A stretch of DNA of 64,000 nucleotides, taken from NCBI GenBank assembly GCA_964291475.2, contig OZ220072.1, forward strand, positions 1-64,000. The letters are read 5' to 3'. Position 1 is the stretch's first letter. Each line of letters starts with the position of its first letter. The notes under the pieces were generated by a model. It ran no database searches. It saw nothing but the letters and a program-made list of their open reading frames with translations, and was not told the origin of the DNA. Source of the DNA: DAOUKH01 sp964291475 (GTDB lineage Bacteria; Chloroflexota; Dehalococcoidia; SHYB01). This document shows positions 24,526 through 33,461 of the stretch, piece after piece. The position numbers and the translations under genes were made by a program.

Positions 24526-25779
24526 ATGAATACCCCAAGCAAAGAACGCAGCGCCCAAGAAGACGTCACGGGCCACTGCAGCGCCTCTTCCATACGGCTG
24601 GGACTGGATGCCGGGACCTGTCGAATGTTGGAGGAACCCTGGCGGGACGTCAGGGTGTCGGTGCCGGTCCGCATGGACGATGGCCGCGTCGAGGTGTTCA
24701 ACGGCTACCGCGTCCAGCACAACGGCGCCCGCGGGCCCTACAAGGGCGGGCTTCGCTACCACCCCATGGCCGACGAGGACGAAGTCCGCGCCCTAGCCAT
24801 GCTGATGACCTGGAAGACCGCGTTGCTCGACCTGCCGTTCGGTGGCGCCAAGGGCGGCATTCAGTTGGACCCCATGGCGCTGAGCGAGCGGGAGCTCAAT
24901 GCCGTTACCCGGCGCTACACCCAGAACATTCAACACGTCCTGGGCCCCTATCGCGACATCCCCGCCCCCGATCTGGGCACCGACGCCCAGACCATGGCCT
25001 GGATCATGGACGAATACAGCCAGATCCACGGCTACACCTTGCCGGTCGTGACCGGCAAGCCGGTGGAGGTTGGAGGGTCGCTGGGGCGGGACTCGGCCAC
25101 CGGGCGCGGTGCACTCTTCGTCCTGAGGGAAGCTGCGATGGACCTTTCCCTGGACTTGACGGACGCGAGCATCACCGTCCAGGGGTTTGGAAACGTGGGC
25201 TCGTGGTTCTGCCGCCTGGCGCACGAGCAGGGCTCACGGATCGTTGGCGTAGCCGACGTGCGGGGCGCGGTCTACAACAGCGCCGGCCTCGACATCCCGG
25301 AGTTGACGCACTTCGCTTCGTGCAATGGCTCCGTGGAAGGATTCCCCGGCGGAGAGGCTTGCGCCCCTGAAGACATCCTGACTATGGAAGCCGACGTCTT
25401 CGTTCCCGCCGCCGTCGAAAACGTGATCACCGAGGAGACCGCGCGCCGTCTTCCCGTGCGCGTCGTGCTCGAAGCGGCGAATCACCCCACCACGCCCGAG
25501 GGTGACGTGGTCCTCCGGGAACGCGGAATATTGCCGCTGCCCGACCTGCTGGTGAACGCCGGCGGGGTCACCGTGTCGTACTTCGAGTGGACGCAGAACA
25601 TCCAACAGTTCGACTGGACCGAGGAGCGCGTCAACGAGGAGCTCTACAAGCTGATCGTACCGGCCTACCACGCGGTGACAACCCGGGCCCAGGGGAGCGG
25701 GCTTACCCTGAGGGAGGCAGCCTTCGACATCGGCGTGGAGCGGGTAGCCCGCGCGGTCCAACTTCGCGGCTTCGTCTAG
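24526..25779 (+). CDS. gdhA: Glu/Leu/Phe/Val dehydrogenase (glutamate dehydrogenase)
   Basis: 417 aa, the length of hexameric GDH. GPYKGGLRYHP carries a substrate-binding Lys, LPFGGAKGGI the catalytic Lys, and VQGFGNVGSWF is the dinucleotide-binding loop. LLVNAGGVTVSYFEWTQN is the conserved C-terminal signature. It interconverts glutamate and 2-oxoglutarate plus ammonia with NAD(P). It is convergent with the SLC13 transporter gene, only four nt apart. Confidence 0.93.
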   Translation: MNTPSKERSAQEDVTGHCSASSIRLGLDAGTCRMLEEPWRDVRVSVPVRMDDGRVEVFNGYRVQHNGARGPYKGGLRYHPMADEDEVRALAMLMTWKTALLDLPFGGAKGGIQLDPMALSERELNAVTRRYTQNIQHVLGPYRDIPAPDLGTDAQTMAWIMDEYSQIHGYTLPVVTGKPVEVGGSLGRDSATGRGALFVLREAAMDLSLDLTDASITVQGFGNVGSWFCRLAHEQGSRIVGVADVRGAVYNSAGLDIPELTHFASCNGSVEGFPGGEACAPEDILTMEADVFVPAAVENVITEETARRLPVRVVLEAANHPTTPEGDVVLRERGILPLPDLLVNAGGVTVSYFEWTQNIQQFDWTEERVNEELYKLIVPAYHAVTTRAQGSGLTLREAAFDIGVERVARAVQLRGFV

Positions 25780-25783
25780 GCGC

Positions 25784-27562
25784 TCACAACGGCCAAGCCC
25801 AGAGGAGCAGCGGTATGGCGACCGCGACGATGACGATCTCCAAGGGCAGGCCCACCCTCCAATAGTCCCCGAAGTGGTAGCCGCCGGGCCCCATCACGAT
25901 CGTGTTGGACTGGTGGCCGATGGGGGACAGGAAGGCCGACGAACCCCCGATCGCCACGGCCATCAGGAAGGGGTCGGTCGAGACGCCAAGGGTCACCGCC
26001 ACGCCGATGGCGATGGGCGCCATCAAGATGACCGCCGCCGCGTTGTTGACGAGGTCGGAGAGGAACATCGTGACCACGAGGACCACGCCGAGCATCACCC
26101 ACGGCGGCACGGTGCCTCCCATGTCCGCGATCGCCGTCGCGATCCGCGCCGCGCCGCCGGTGGACTCTAGGGCTTCGCCCACCGGAATCATCGCGCCCAG
26201 GAGAATGATGACCGGCCAGTCGACCGCCTGATAGGCCGCCTGGAGTGAGAGGAAGCGGGTCATCAGCAGCACGGCGACCGCGGCCACGAAGGCGATGTGG
26301 ACGGACAGCACGTCGAAGGCGGCGAGCAAGAGGGCCCCGATGAAGACGACGAGGGGAACGGCAAGCCGCCGCGGCTGTCCGATGCGAAGCTCGCGCTCCG
26401 CAAGGGGGAGGAGTCCGAGCCTGGGCAACGCCTCCTGCACCAGCTCGGTCTTGCCGTGAATCAGCAGCACGTCGCCCGCCTTCAAGACGTTGCGGCCAAG
26501 GCGCCGCGTCAGCCGCGCCCCTTGCCTCGACACCCCCAAGAGATTCACGCCGAACGCGACATGCAGGTGGAGGTCTCTTGCCGTTCTGCCCTCCGCGAGT
26601 CCGTCCGGGCTCACGATGGCCTCCACCATGGAGACGTCGCCCGATCCCAGGGTCTGTTCGATATCGGAACGGCTGTCCTCCGGCCCTTCCAGCGCGAAGC
26701 CCGTCTGGTCGATGAACGTCTTGAGCTCCTCGGGATCGGCCTCGACGATGACGACGTCGTTGGCGTCGAGGGTCTGGTAGGGCGACGGCGCGCCGTAGAC
26801 CGTCCCTCGGTGAATGAGCCCCGCGATCGCCACGTTGTCCTCGGCCAATTCTTCGAGGTCGCGCACGAGCTTCCCAACGTATCTGGACCCCTCGGGCACG
26901 CGCGCCTCGGTCATGTAGTTGGCGATGTCGAGGGTGTCTCCCATGCCCAGCGGCGTCTGCCGGGATGGGATCAGGCGCCAGCCCACCAGGACGATGAAGA
27001 GCACGCCGGCGGCGGCGACGCCAAGCCCGACGAGCGTGAAGTCGAACATGCTGAACGCAGTGCCGACTTCCTCCCGGCGGAAGTTGGAGATGATCACGTT
27101 CGGCGGCGTGCCGATGAGGGTCGTCATCCCACCCAGCAACGATGCGAAGGCCAGAGGCATCAGAAAGCGCGAAGGGGGCAGCTTGCTAAGGGCCGACACG
27201 CGTATGGCCACGGGCATGAGTAGGCTGACCGCCCCCACGTTGTTCATGAAGGCCGAAAGAAAGGCCGTCAGGCCGGCCAGCGACGCCATGCGAGCCGTGA
27301 AGTACTCGGGAATCCGCGATAGCCAACTGACGATGACGTCGACGACGCCGGACTCGTACAGCGCCCGGCTCAAGACGAGCACCGCCGCCACGGTGACCAC
27401 CGCGGGGTGGCCGAAACCTCGAAATGACTCGGCGGCGGGCACAATGCCGGCGATGGTCAAGATGAGGAGGGCCAACAGGGCGACGATGTCGTAGCGCCAC
27501 CGGCCCGTCACGAAAAGGACGAGGGCAACGAAGAGTACCGCGAAAACGACTGCCTCATCCAT
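25784..27562 (-). CDS. SLC13-family permease with two RCK-C (TrkA-C) domains
   Basis: 592 aa from ATG 27562. The N-terminal half has about five to six membrane spans, including NNVGAVSLLMPVA and GMTTLIGTPPNVIIS, the two DASS/ArsB-like hairpin motifs. A soluble middle (about 205-400) holds two TrkA-C regulatory domains. The C-terminal half repeats the transporter core (LVNNAAAVILMAPIA, SPIGHQSNTIVMGPGGY). It likely moves anions such as dicarboxylates or sulfate with sodium or protons. Convergent with gdhA. Confidence 0.88.
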   Translation of the reverse strand: MDEAVVFAVLFVALVLFVTGRWRYDIVALLALLILTIAGIVPAAESFRGFGHPAVVTVAAVLVLSRALYESGVVDVIVSWLSRIPEYFTARMASLAGLTAFLSAFMNNVGAVSLLMPVAIRVSALSKLPPSRFLMPLAFASLLGGMTTLIGTPPNVIISNFRREEVGTAFSMFDFTLVGLGVAAAGVLFIVLVGWRLIPSRQTPLGMGDTLDIANYMTEARVPEGSRYVGKLVRDLEELAEDNVAIAGLIHRGTVYGAPSPYQTLDANDVVIVEADPEELKTFIDQTGFALEGPEDSRSDIEQTLGSGDVSMVEAIVSPDGLAEGRTARDLHLHVAFGVNLLGVSRQGARLTRRLGRNVLKAGDVLLIHGKTELVQEALPRLGLLPLAERELRIGQPRRLAVPLVVFIGALLLAAFDVLSVHIAFVAAVAVLLMTRFLSLQAAYQAVDWPVIILLGAMIPVGEALESTGGAARIATAIADMGGTVPPWVMLGVVLVVTMFLSDLVNNAAAVILMAPIAIGVAVTLGVSTDPFLMAVAIGGSSAFLSPIGHQSNTIVMGPGGYHFGDYWRVGLPLEIVIVAVAIPLLLWAWPL

Positions 27563-27643
27563 CAGACCGGCGCCCACTCCTCGGTCGGCTGCGCGACATA
27601 AAGTACCATGCCGCCGAGACCGCTGCGGGCCGCCCGTGCTACC

Positions 27644-27680
27644 TAAACCTCCCTCCCTTTGGGAGGGACTGAGGGCGGGC
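27644..27680. repeat. Intergenic repeat family A, copy 1
   Basis: A 37-bp element with stem CTCCC-TTT-GGGAG followed by ACTGAGGGCGGGC. It is 36/37 identical to the copy at 31946-31982. It lies upstream of the SDR gene. Confidence 0.7.
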
Positions 27681-27719
27681 AGTTGACGAACCCGCCCCTT
27701 CCTGCCATCCTCCCCCATC

Positions 27720-28505
27720 GTGGCGACACAGCGCTTACAGGGGCGGCGGGCCCTCGTGACCGGAGGCGGACGGGGTATCGGCCGGAGCATCGCGCTGGCC
27801 TACGCCGCCGAGGGCGCCGACGTCGCCGTCGTTGCCCGAACACCCACCGAGGTCGAGGAAGCCGCCGCCGCGATTCGCGCCCTGGGCCGCGCGGGTACCT
27901 CCCTCACCGCCGACCTCACCGACCCCGCGCAGGTCGCCCGGATGACGGCGCAGGCCGTCGAGGCGCTCGGCGCCATCGACATCCTGGTGAACAACGCCGG
28001 CGGCTACCGCCTCCACACCAACGCCCAGTCCCGCAGCGTCTCCGTCCTCGACTACGAGCTCGCCGAGTGGCAGCGCATCATGGACGTCAATTGCACCGCC
28101 GCTCTCCTTGTCTGCCAGGCCGTCGTGCCGTTGATGATCGAGCAGGGCGGTGGCGTGGTGGTGAACGTGACCTCCGGCGCCGCCACCCGCGGACGCCCCG
28201 GCTGGGGCGCCTACGGCGCATCCAAGGCGGCGCTCAACCGTTTCAGCGAGGCCCTTGCCGCCGAGGTCGCCGAGTCGGGCGTCGCCGTCAACCTGCTCGA
28301 TCCCGGCCTCGTCTACACCCGCCCCAACGAAGATTGGACCGCCGACCCCCGCATGCGCCTCCCCGACGACACCGCGGAGAGCGCCGTCTTTCTCGCGCTG
28401 CAGACCCCGGCGTCCATGACCGGCCGGCTCGTCAGCGCCCCCGACTTCGACGCGGAGCACGGCCTTGTGCGTCCCCCATTCCCTGAACGAGGAGTCATTC
28501 GATGA
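27720..28505 (+). CDS. Short-chain dehydrogenase/reductase
   Basis: 261 aa from GTG 27720. The classical SDR fold shows the cofactor motif TGGGRGIG (about residues 15-22), NNAG, the catalytic Ser of VTSGAATRG and YGASK with catalytic Tyr and Lys. It oxidises or reduces an alcohol or ketone with NAD(P). Its stop overlaps the ATG of the LLM gene (ATGA), so both are in the operon running to 31935. No strong ribosome-binding site is seen. Confidence 0.88.
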   Translation: MATQRLQGRRALVTGGGRGIGRSIALAYAAEGADVAVVARTPTEVEEAAAAIRALGRAGTSLTADLTDPAQVARMTAQAVEALGAIDILVNNAGGYRLHTNAQSRSVSVLDYELAEWQRIMDVNCTAALLVCQAVVPLMIEQGGGVVVNVTSGAATRGRPGWGAYGASKAALNRFSEALAAEVAESGVAVNLLDPGLVYTRPNEDWTADPRMRLPDDTAESAVFLALQTPASMTGRLVSAPDFDAEHGLVRPPFPERGVIR

Positions 28506-29350
28506 AGTTCTGTATCTCCCACCCCCTGCCGATCTACCCCCACGTCAACCTTGATCCGGCCTTCGTCGCCAAGGTAGTCGAGGACTTGGGCTTCGAGTCG
28601 TACTGGGTCGCCGACCACCTCATCGCGCCTATCGAGTGCGCCAGCTACTCGCCCGTCTTCCCCGGCGGGCAGGTGCCCGGCTTCCTCGACCCCATGATGG
28701 CGCTGGCCCGTGCCTCCGTCGTGACCGAGCGCATCAAGTTCGGCCCCTCCGTCCTCCTCATGCCCGAGCGCAACCCGATCCAGTTGGCCAAGGAGATCGC
28801 GACCATCGACGTCTACAGCGGCGGACGCTTCATCCTCGCCATCGGCTCCGGCTGGAATAAGGAGGAAAGCGTCATCATGGGCGGCGACCCCAAGCGGCCT
28901 TGGGCGCAGTCCCTCGAAGCCGTCGAGGTGCTGAAGGACCTGTGGACGAACGAGGTCTCCGAGTACCACGGCGAGTTCTACGACTACCCGCAGGTGCGCT
29001 GCGCCCCCAAGCCGCTGCAGAAGCCCCATCCGCCGGTCCTCATCGGCGGCATCGCCAAGCGCGCCCTCGAACGCGTGGTCAAGTACGGCGAGGGCTGGCT
29101 GCCCCACCGCTACAGCCCTGAGGAGTTGGCCCCCGAGATCGAACGCCTCCGCCGCCTCATGGACGAGGCCGGCCGCGACTTCGACGCCCTCGACATCTCC
29201 TTCACCTACGGCGAGGGCACCGACCGCGGCCTCATCGAGCGCTACGAGAAGGCCGGCGTCCAGCGCCTCATCGTTCGTTCACCCTCGGTCCTCACCGAGG
29301 ACGAGTTCGTCGAGGCCATGCACGACCACGCCAAGAAGCTGATGGGCTAG
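28502..29350 (+). CDS. LLM-class flavin-dependent oxidoreductase
   Basis: 282 aa luciferase-like enzyme, translationally coupled to the SDR. GFESYWVADHLIAP, IKFGPSVLLMPERNP, IGSGWNKEE and KPLQKPHPPVLIGG are standard LLM segments of the F420- or FMN-dependent branch. It is the close paralogue of the next gene: the same peptide SYSPVFPGGQVPGF occurs in both. The two proteins may form a heterodimer like luciferase, or act on related substrates. Confidence 0.87.
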   Translation: MKFCISHPLPIYPHVNLDPAFVAKVVEDLGFESYWVADHLIAPIECASYSPVFPGGQVPGFLDPMMALARASVVTERIKFGPSVLLMPERNPIQLAKEIATIDVYSGGRFILAIGSGWNKEESVIMGGDPKRPWAQSLEAVEVLKDLWTNEVSEYHGEFYDYPQVRCAPKPLQKPHPPVLIGGIAKRALERVVKYGEGWLPHRYSPEELAPEIERLRRLMDEAGRDFDALDISFTYGEGTDRGLIERYEKAGVQRLIVRSPSVLTEDEFVEAMHDHAKKLMG

Positions 29351-29368
29351 CCGTCCGGAGCCGCACCC

Positions 29369-30229
29369 ATGAACATCGGCGTCCAGCTACCCAACCCGCC
29401 GGATCCCCCCGCCGTCAACGTCGATCCCGCCGTCATGGCGAAGGACGTCGAGGACGCCGGCTTCGAGTCGTTCTGGGTCTCCGACCACCCCGTCGCGCCC
29501 GTCGAGTGCGCCAGCTACTCCCCGGTCTTTCCCGGCGGCCAGGTGCCCGGCTTCATGGACCCGATCGTTGCCATGGCCCTGGCGGCCACGGCGACCTCCG
29601 ACATCAAGCTTGGCACCTGCGTCTTGCTCATGCCTGAGCGCAACACCCTGCTCCTCGCCAAGCAGATCGCCACGCTCGACCGCTACGGTGGCGGCCGCTT
29701 CATCTACGGCATCGGCACCGGCTGGAACAAGGAAGAGACCGCGATCATGGGCGGCGACGTCCGCAGGCCGTGGGCGCAGTCCCTCGAAGCCTGCCTGGTC
29801 ATGAAGGAGCTGTGGACGAAGGAGCGCGCCGAGTTCCACGGCGAGTTCCACGACTTCCCGCTTCTGCGCTGCGACCCCAAGCCCGTGCAGCAACCCAACC
29901 CGCCCATCCTGATCGGCGGTTACGCCAAGAACGTCCTCCCCCGCGTGGTGAAGTACGGCGATGGCTGGATTCCCCACCGGTTCACGCCCCAGGCGCTCGG
30001 CGAGAAGATCCGCGAGCTCCACGAGCTTGCCGCCGCCGCCGGGCGCGACCCCAAGTCGCTCGACGTCACCATGCTCGTGGGCGAGACCGAAGGGCCCGAC
30101 GTCGCCGTCGCCTACGTCGAGGCCGGCGCCAACCGCATCATCCTCCGCACCACCACCGGCGCCGACCAGGACACCGTCCGCCGCGAAATCGAGCAGCACG
30201 CCAAAGACTACCGGGACTACCTGAACTAA
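29369..30229 (+). CDS. LLM-class flavin-dependent oxidoreductase, tandem paralogue
   Basis: 286 aa, starting 18 nt after its paralogue. Motifs are GFESFWVSDHPVAP, IKLGTCVLLMPERN, IGTGWNKEE and PVQQPNPPILIGG. The shared peptides show a tandem duplication. Duplicates next to each other recall LuxA/LuxB-type two-subunit enzymes, but also simple paralogue expansion. Cofactor choice (FMN or F420) cannot be told from sequence alone. Confidence 0.87.
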   Translation: MNIGVQLPNPPDPPAVNVDPAVMAKDVEDAGFESFWVSDHPVAPVECASYSPVFPGGQVPGFMDPIVAMALAATATSDIKLGTCVLLMPERNTLLLAKQIATLDRYGGGRFIYGIGTGWNKEETAIMGGDVRRPWAQSLEACLVMKELWTKERAEFHGEFHDFPLLRCDPKPVQQPNPPILIGGYAKNVLPRVVKYGDGWIPHRFTPQALGEKIRELHELAAAAGRDPKSLDVTMLVGETEGPDVAVAYVEAGANRIILRTTTGADQDTVRREIEQHAKDYRDYLN

Positions 30230-30248
30230 CCCCCGCGCCGAGGCCGCC

Positions 30249-31604
30249 ATGGACGAGATGCGCATGATGTCGATCGGCCTCGTCGGGGCCGGCTTCTCCT
30301 ACCGGGGGTTCAGAGCGGGCCTCGACCGGCAGCCCCACTTCATCGCCTCCGACGCCGGCACCTCCGACCTCGGCCCGCTCCAGCTCGGCACCGGCTCCTT
30401 CAACCGCCGCGGCACCAAGCAGGACCTCGGCACCCTCATCGAGGGGGCGCGCTCCATCGGCGTGCCGTTCATCATGGGCTCGGCGGGCACCGCCGGCGGC
30501 GACGTCCAGGTGAACGCCGTCGCCGACATCGTCCGCGGCATCGCCCGCGACAAGGGCCTCAGCTTCCGTCTCGCCCTCCTCCGCTGCGAGCTCGACAAGT
30601 CCTACGTGAAGGCCAAGCTCGCCGAGGGCAAGGTCGCGCCGATGGGCCCCGTCTCGCCGCTCACCGAGGACGCCGTCGACCGCAGCGCCCACGTCGTCGC
30701 GATGATGGGCGTCGAGCCGTTCATGGAGGCGCTCGAGGCGGGCGCCGATGTCATCGTCGGCGGGCGCTGCACCGACCCCGCCATCTTCGCCGGCCCGCCG
30801 CTTCGCGCCGGCTTCCATCAGGGCCTCGCTTGGCACGCCGCCCGCACGATGGACAAGGGCCCCCTCATGACCACGCCGGTTCAGGAAGGCTCCTGCGCCT
30901 TCATCACCCTCCGCGACGACCACTTCGTCGCCGAGCCGACCAAGGCCGGCGTCGTCTGCACGCCGCGCACCGTCGCCTCGGTCTCCCTCTACGAGAACGC
31001 CGACCCCTACGAAACCGTCCTCCCCTCCGGCAAGTTGGACATCACCAACGCCCGCTTCGACGCTCTCGACGAGCGCTCGGTGCGGGTCTCCGGCGCGGAG
31101 TTCCACCCCACCGACCGCTACACGGTGAAGCTCGAAGGCGCGGCCCCCGTCGGCTACCGCTCCATCCAGATCATCGCCGCCCGCGACCCCGCCCTCATCG
31201 AGCACCTCGACGAGTTCTACGAGCAGGTCCGCGCCACCGCGGAGCGCAACCTCCAGATCGCGGGCATCGAGCGGGGCGGCTACACCGTGCGATTCCGTAC
31301 CTATGGCCGCGACGCCGTCATGGGCCCCAACGAGCCGCTGCGCGACCGCCCCGCCCACGAGGTCGGCATCCTGATCGAAGGCGTCGCTGCCGAGCAGTCG
31401 ACGGCCACCGCCGCCGTGGCGCGGCACGCCGCCGTCGCCGGCCACGTCGAGTTTCCCGGCAAGCTCACCACCGCGGGCAACGTCGCCCAGCCCTTCCCCG
31501 GCGGCGCAATCCCCGCCGGCGAGGTCTACGAGTGGAGCGTCTGGCACATCCTCGAACCCGGAAGCTGGCGCGACACCGCCACCGTCGAGATCATCGACCT
31601 CTAG
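30249..31604 (+). CDS. AtuA-like (DUF1446) protein
   Basis: 451 aa. MSIGLVGAGFSYR, DAGTSDLGP, FIMGSAGTAGGD and VIVGGRCTDPAIFAG are hallmarks of the acyclic-terpene-utilisation AtuA family (DUF1446), with Gly-rich and Asp-rich loops. In terpene degradation AtuA acts in the citronellyl/geranyl-CoA pathway, though its reaction is poorly defined. The DUF4387 gene follows after 22 nt, the standard partner in many genomes. The operon context with LLM monooxygenases and an SDR suggests oxidation of isoprenoid or other branched acids. Confidence 0.85.
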   Translation: MDEMRMMSIGLVGAGFSYRGFRAGLDRQPHFIASDAGTSDLGPLQLGTGSFNRRGTKQDLGTLIEGARSIGVPFIMGSAGTAGGDVQVNAVADIVRGIARDKGLSFRLALLRCELDKSYVKAKLAEGKVAPMGPVSPLTEDAVDRSAHVVAMMGVEPFMEALEAGADVIVGGRCTDPAIFAGPPLRAGFHQGLAWHAARTMDKGPLMTTPVQEGSCAFITLRDDHFVAEPTKAGVVCTPRTVASVSLYENADPYETVLPSGKLDITNARFDALDERSVRVSGAEFHPTDRYTVKLEGAAPVGYRSIQIIAARDPALIEHLDEFYEQVRATAERNLQIAGIERGGYTVRFRTYGRDAVMGPNEPLRDRPAHEVGILIEGVAAEQSTATAAVARHAAVAGHVEFPGKLTTAGNVAQPFPGGAIPAGEVYEWSVWHILEPGSWRDTATVEIIDL

Positions 31605-31626
31605 CCGCAGGAAAGGAGGGCGGCCC

Positions 31627-31935
31627 ATGACCAAACTCCGCGAAATCGCCGGTGCCGTGCGGAGCGCCAACGCCGGTGCATCCCTCCGCACCTTCGACGT
31701 CATCTTCGACCGCGCCGAGGACTTCCGCCGCGTCGTCGACGCCGAAGCCGTCTCCCCCTCCGTCGTTGCCCGCCTCTACACCGTCCCCGTCGACCAAGTC
31801 AGGGTCTTCGTCTACGAACCCGCCTCCGCCATTAAGGTCACCATCCCCCGCGACGTCATGGCCGGCAACCCCGACGACACCGACATCGACGGTAAGCAGC
31901 AACACGCCCCCCTGCTAGAAATCGACATCCCATAG
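31627..31935 (+). CDS. DUF4387 protein, AtuA partner
   Basis: 102 aa, preceded by GGAAAGGAGG. LREIAGAVRSANAG, a VIFD strand, ARLYTVPVDQV and the C-terminal NPDDTDIDGKQQHAPLL fit DUF4387, a small family that almost always follows AtuA-like genes or is fused to them. It is presumed to be a subunit of the same enzyme. It ends the operon that began with the SDR. Confidence 0.85.
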   Translation: MTKLREIAGAVRSANAGASLRTFDVIFDRAEDFRRVVDAEAVSPSVVARLYTVPVDQVRVFVYEPASAIKVTIPRDVMAGNPDDTDIDGKQQHAPLLEIDIP

Positions 31936-31945
31936 CGCCGTCCCT

Positions 31946-31982
31946 TAAACCTCCCTCCCTCTGGGAGGGACTGAGGGCGGGC
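31946..31982. repeat. Intergenic repeat family A, copy 2
   Basis: Same 37-bp unit as 27644-27680 with one difference (CCCTCTGGG for CCCTTTGGG). Inverted CTCCC/GGGAG stem followed by GAGGGCGGGC. Confidence 0.7.
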
Positions 31983-32032
31983 ACTCCCCGCCCCTGAGCA
32001 CCACCAACCGCGGTCGAAGCCCGCCGCCCCCT

Positions 32033-32070
32033 CCCCTGTAGGGGCGCTTCGCGAAGCGCCCGTTCCCCCA
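32033..32070. repeat. Intergenic repeat family C, palindromic copy 1
   Basis: CCCCTGTAGGGG leads into the perfect 20-bp palindrome at 32042-32061 (GGGCGCTTCG and its complement), then GTTCCCCCA. Related units lie at 49291-49355 and 52446-52472. Confidence 0.72.
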
Positions 32071-32250
32071 CAACCGGAACCGTCACACAATGGTCTTCCC
32101 ACGGGAGGAGATTGAGATGAGGGGCCCCCCGACAACCGCCGGCGCCGAATCGAGGCCTGCCAACCCCGCCCACCGTTCGACAACCCGCCCGCGAACCATG
32201 ATGATGTGCCGCGGAGCACGGCAACCGATGCGGCATTCGAGGAAACTAGC

Positions 32251-33461
32251 GTGACCGGCCCGCTCGACGACGTACGCGTGGTCGACCTCTCAAACCTGGT
32301 GGCCGGGCCTGTGTGCACGCGGCTGCTGGCGTCGTATGGCGCCGACGTGGTGAAGGTCGAGCGGCCCGGCGTTGGCGATCCCGCCCGCCGCCTCGGCCCC
32401 TTCCCCGGCGACGTCCCCCATCCCGAGAAGAGCGGCCTCTTCCTCACCCTCAACGTCAACAAGCGCGGCGTGACCCTCGACCTCGCCGCCCGCGCGGACG
32501 GCGCCTGCTGCATGGCCTCCTCGACGGCGCAGACATCCTCGTCGAGTCATTCCGTCCCGGCACGATGTCCCGCCTCGGGCTCGATCCTGACGACCTGCGC
32601 CGCCGGTATCCCCGCCTCACCATCGTCTCCATCTCGAACTTCGGCCAGACCGGGCCCTACCGCGGCTGGCGCTCCTCCGAGATCGTCGCCTACGGGATGG
32701 GCGGCGCGATGTGCTCCACCGGCGTCCCCGAACGCGAGCCGGCCAAGCTCGGCGGTCGTGTCATCCAGTACCAGGCGGGGTCGGCGGCGGCCGTCGCCGT
32801 CCTGATGGGCTACTATGCCTCCGTCCATCGCGGCGCCGGCGACCACGTCGACCTTGCCATCTTCGAGACCCAGGCCGCCAGCCAGGACCGCCGCACCAGC
32901 CACCTCGTCGCCTACCAGCACACCAAGGAGCGCATCCACCGCCTGCAGCCGGGGACGGCCCTCGGGCTCGGCATCCGTCCCACCGCCGACGGCTACGTCA
33001 TGACGCTCGGCGGCCCCCGGCGCTGGGAGGCCTTCACCGACCTCATCGGCCATCCCGAGGCCCGCGACGATCCCCGCTTCGTCAACGCGACCGAGCGCAC
33101 GCGCCCGGGGCGCTCCGACGAGTTCGACGTCGACTATTTCCTCCCCTGGCTCCTCACCCGCACCATGCGCGAGGCCTCGGTCGAGGCGCAAAGAGTCCGC
33201 GTGCCCACCGCGCCGATCTACGACGTGGACCACGTCATGGCCGATCCCGTTTTCCACGAGCGCGGCTTCTGGCATGAGCTCGAACACCCCGAGGCTGGAG
33301 CCGTCACCCACACCGGCCCGCAGCTCCGCATGTCGGCGACGCCGTGGCGGCTGCGCTCGCCCGCCCCGCTCCTGGGGCAGCACAACGACGAAATCTACCG
33401 GGGCAGGCTCGGCCTCTCCGCCCAGGAGCTCGCCCGCCTCCGAGCGGAGGGCGTGGTATGA
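32251..33461 (+). pseudogene. Class III CoA-transferase with a one-base frameshift
   Basis: GTG 32251 starts LDDVRVVDLSNLVAGPVCTRLLASYGADVVKVE, a normal CaiB/BaiF N-terminus. At about 32500 the frame is lost. LLHGLLDGADILVESFRPGT and the rest of the enzyme, with YDVDHVMADP and the motif GDHVDLAIFE (conserved Asp), continue in another frame to 33461. Adding one G at GG 32500-32501 gives DGRLLHGL and restores a single protein of about 400 aa. This is either a sequencing error or a recent lesion. The stop overlaps the next CoA-transferase start (ATGA), so the two were co-translated. Confidence 0.8.

Larger units (their letters stand above)
31936..32250. other. Repeat-rich intergenic region
   Basis: About 315 nt without a gene. 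It contains a copy of repeat A (31946-31982) and of repeat C (32033-32070). The rest is GC-rich sequence with no obvious promoter. An ATG at 32206 could extend the next gene by 15 residues. Confidence 0.5.
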
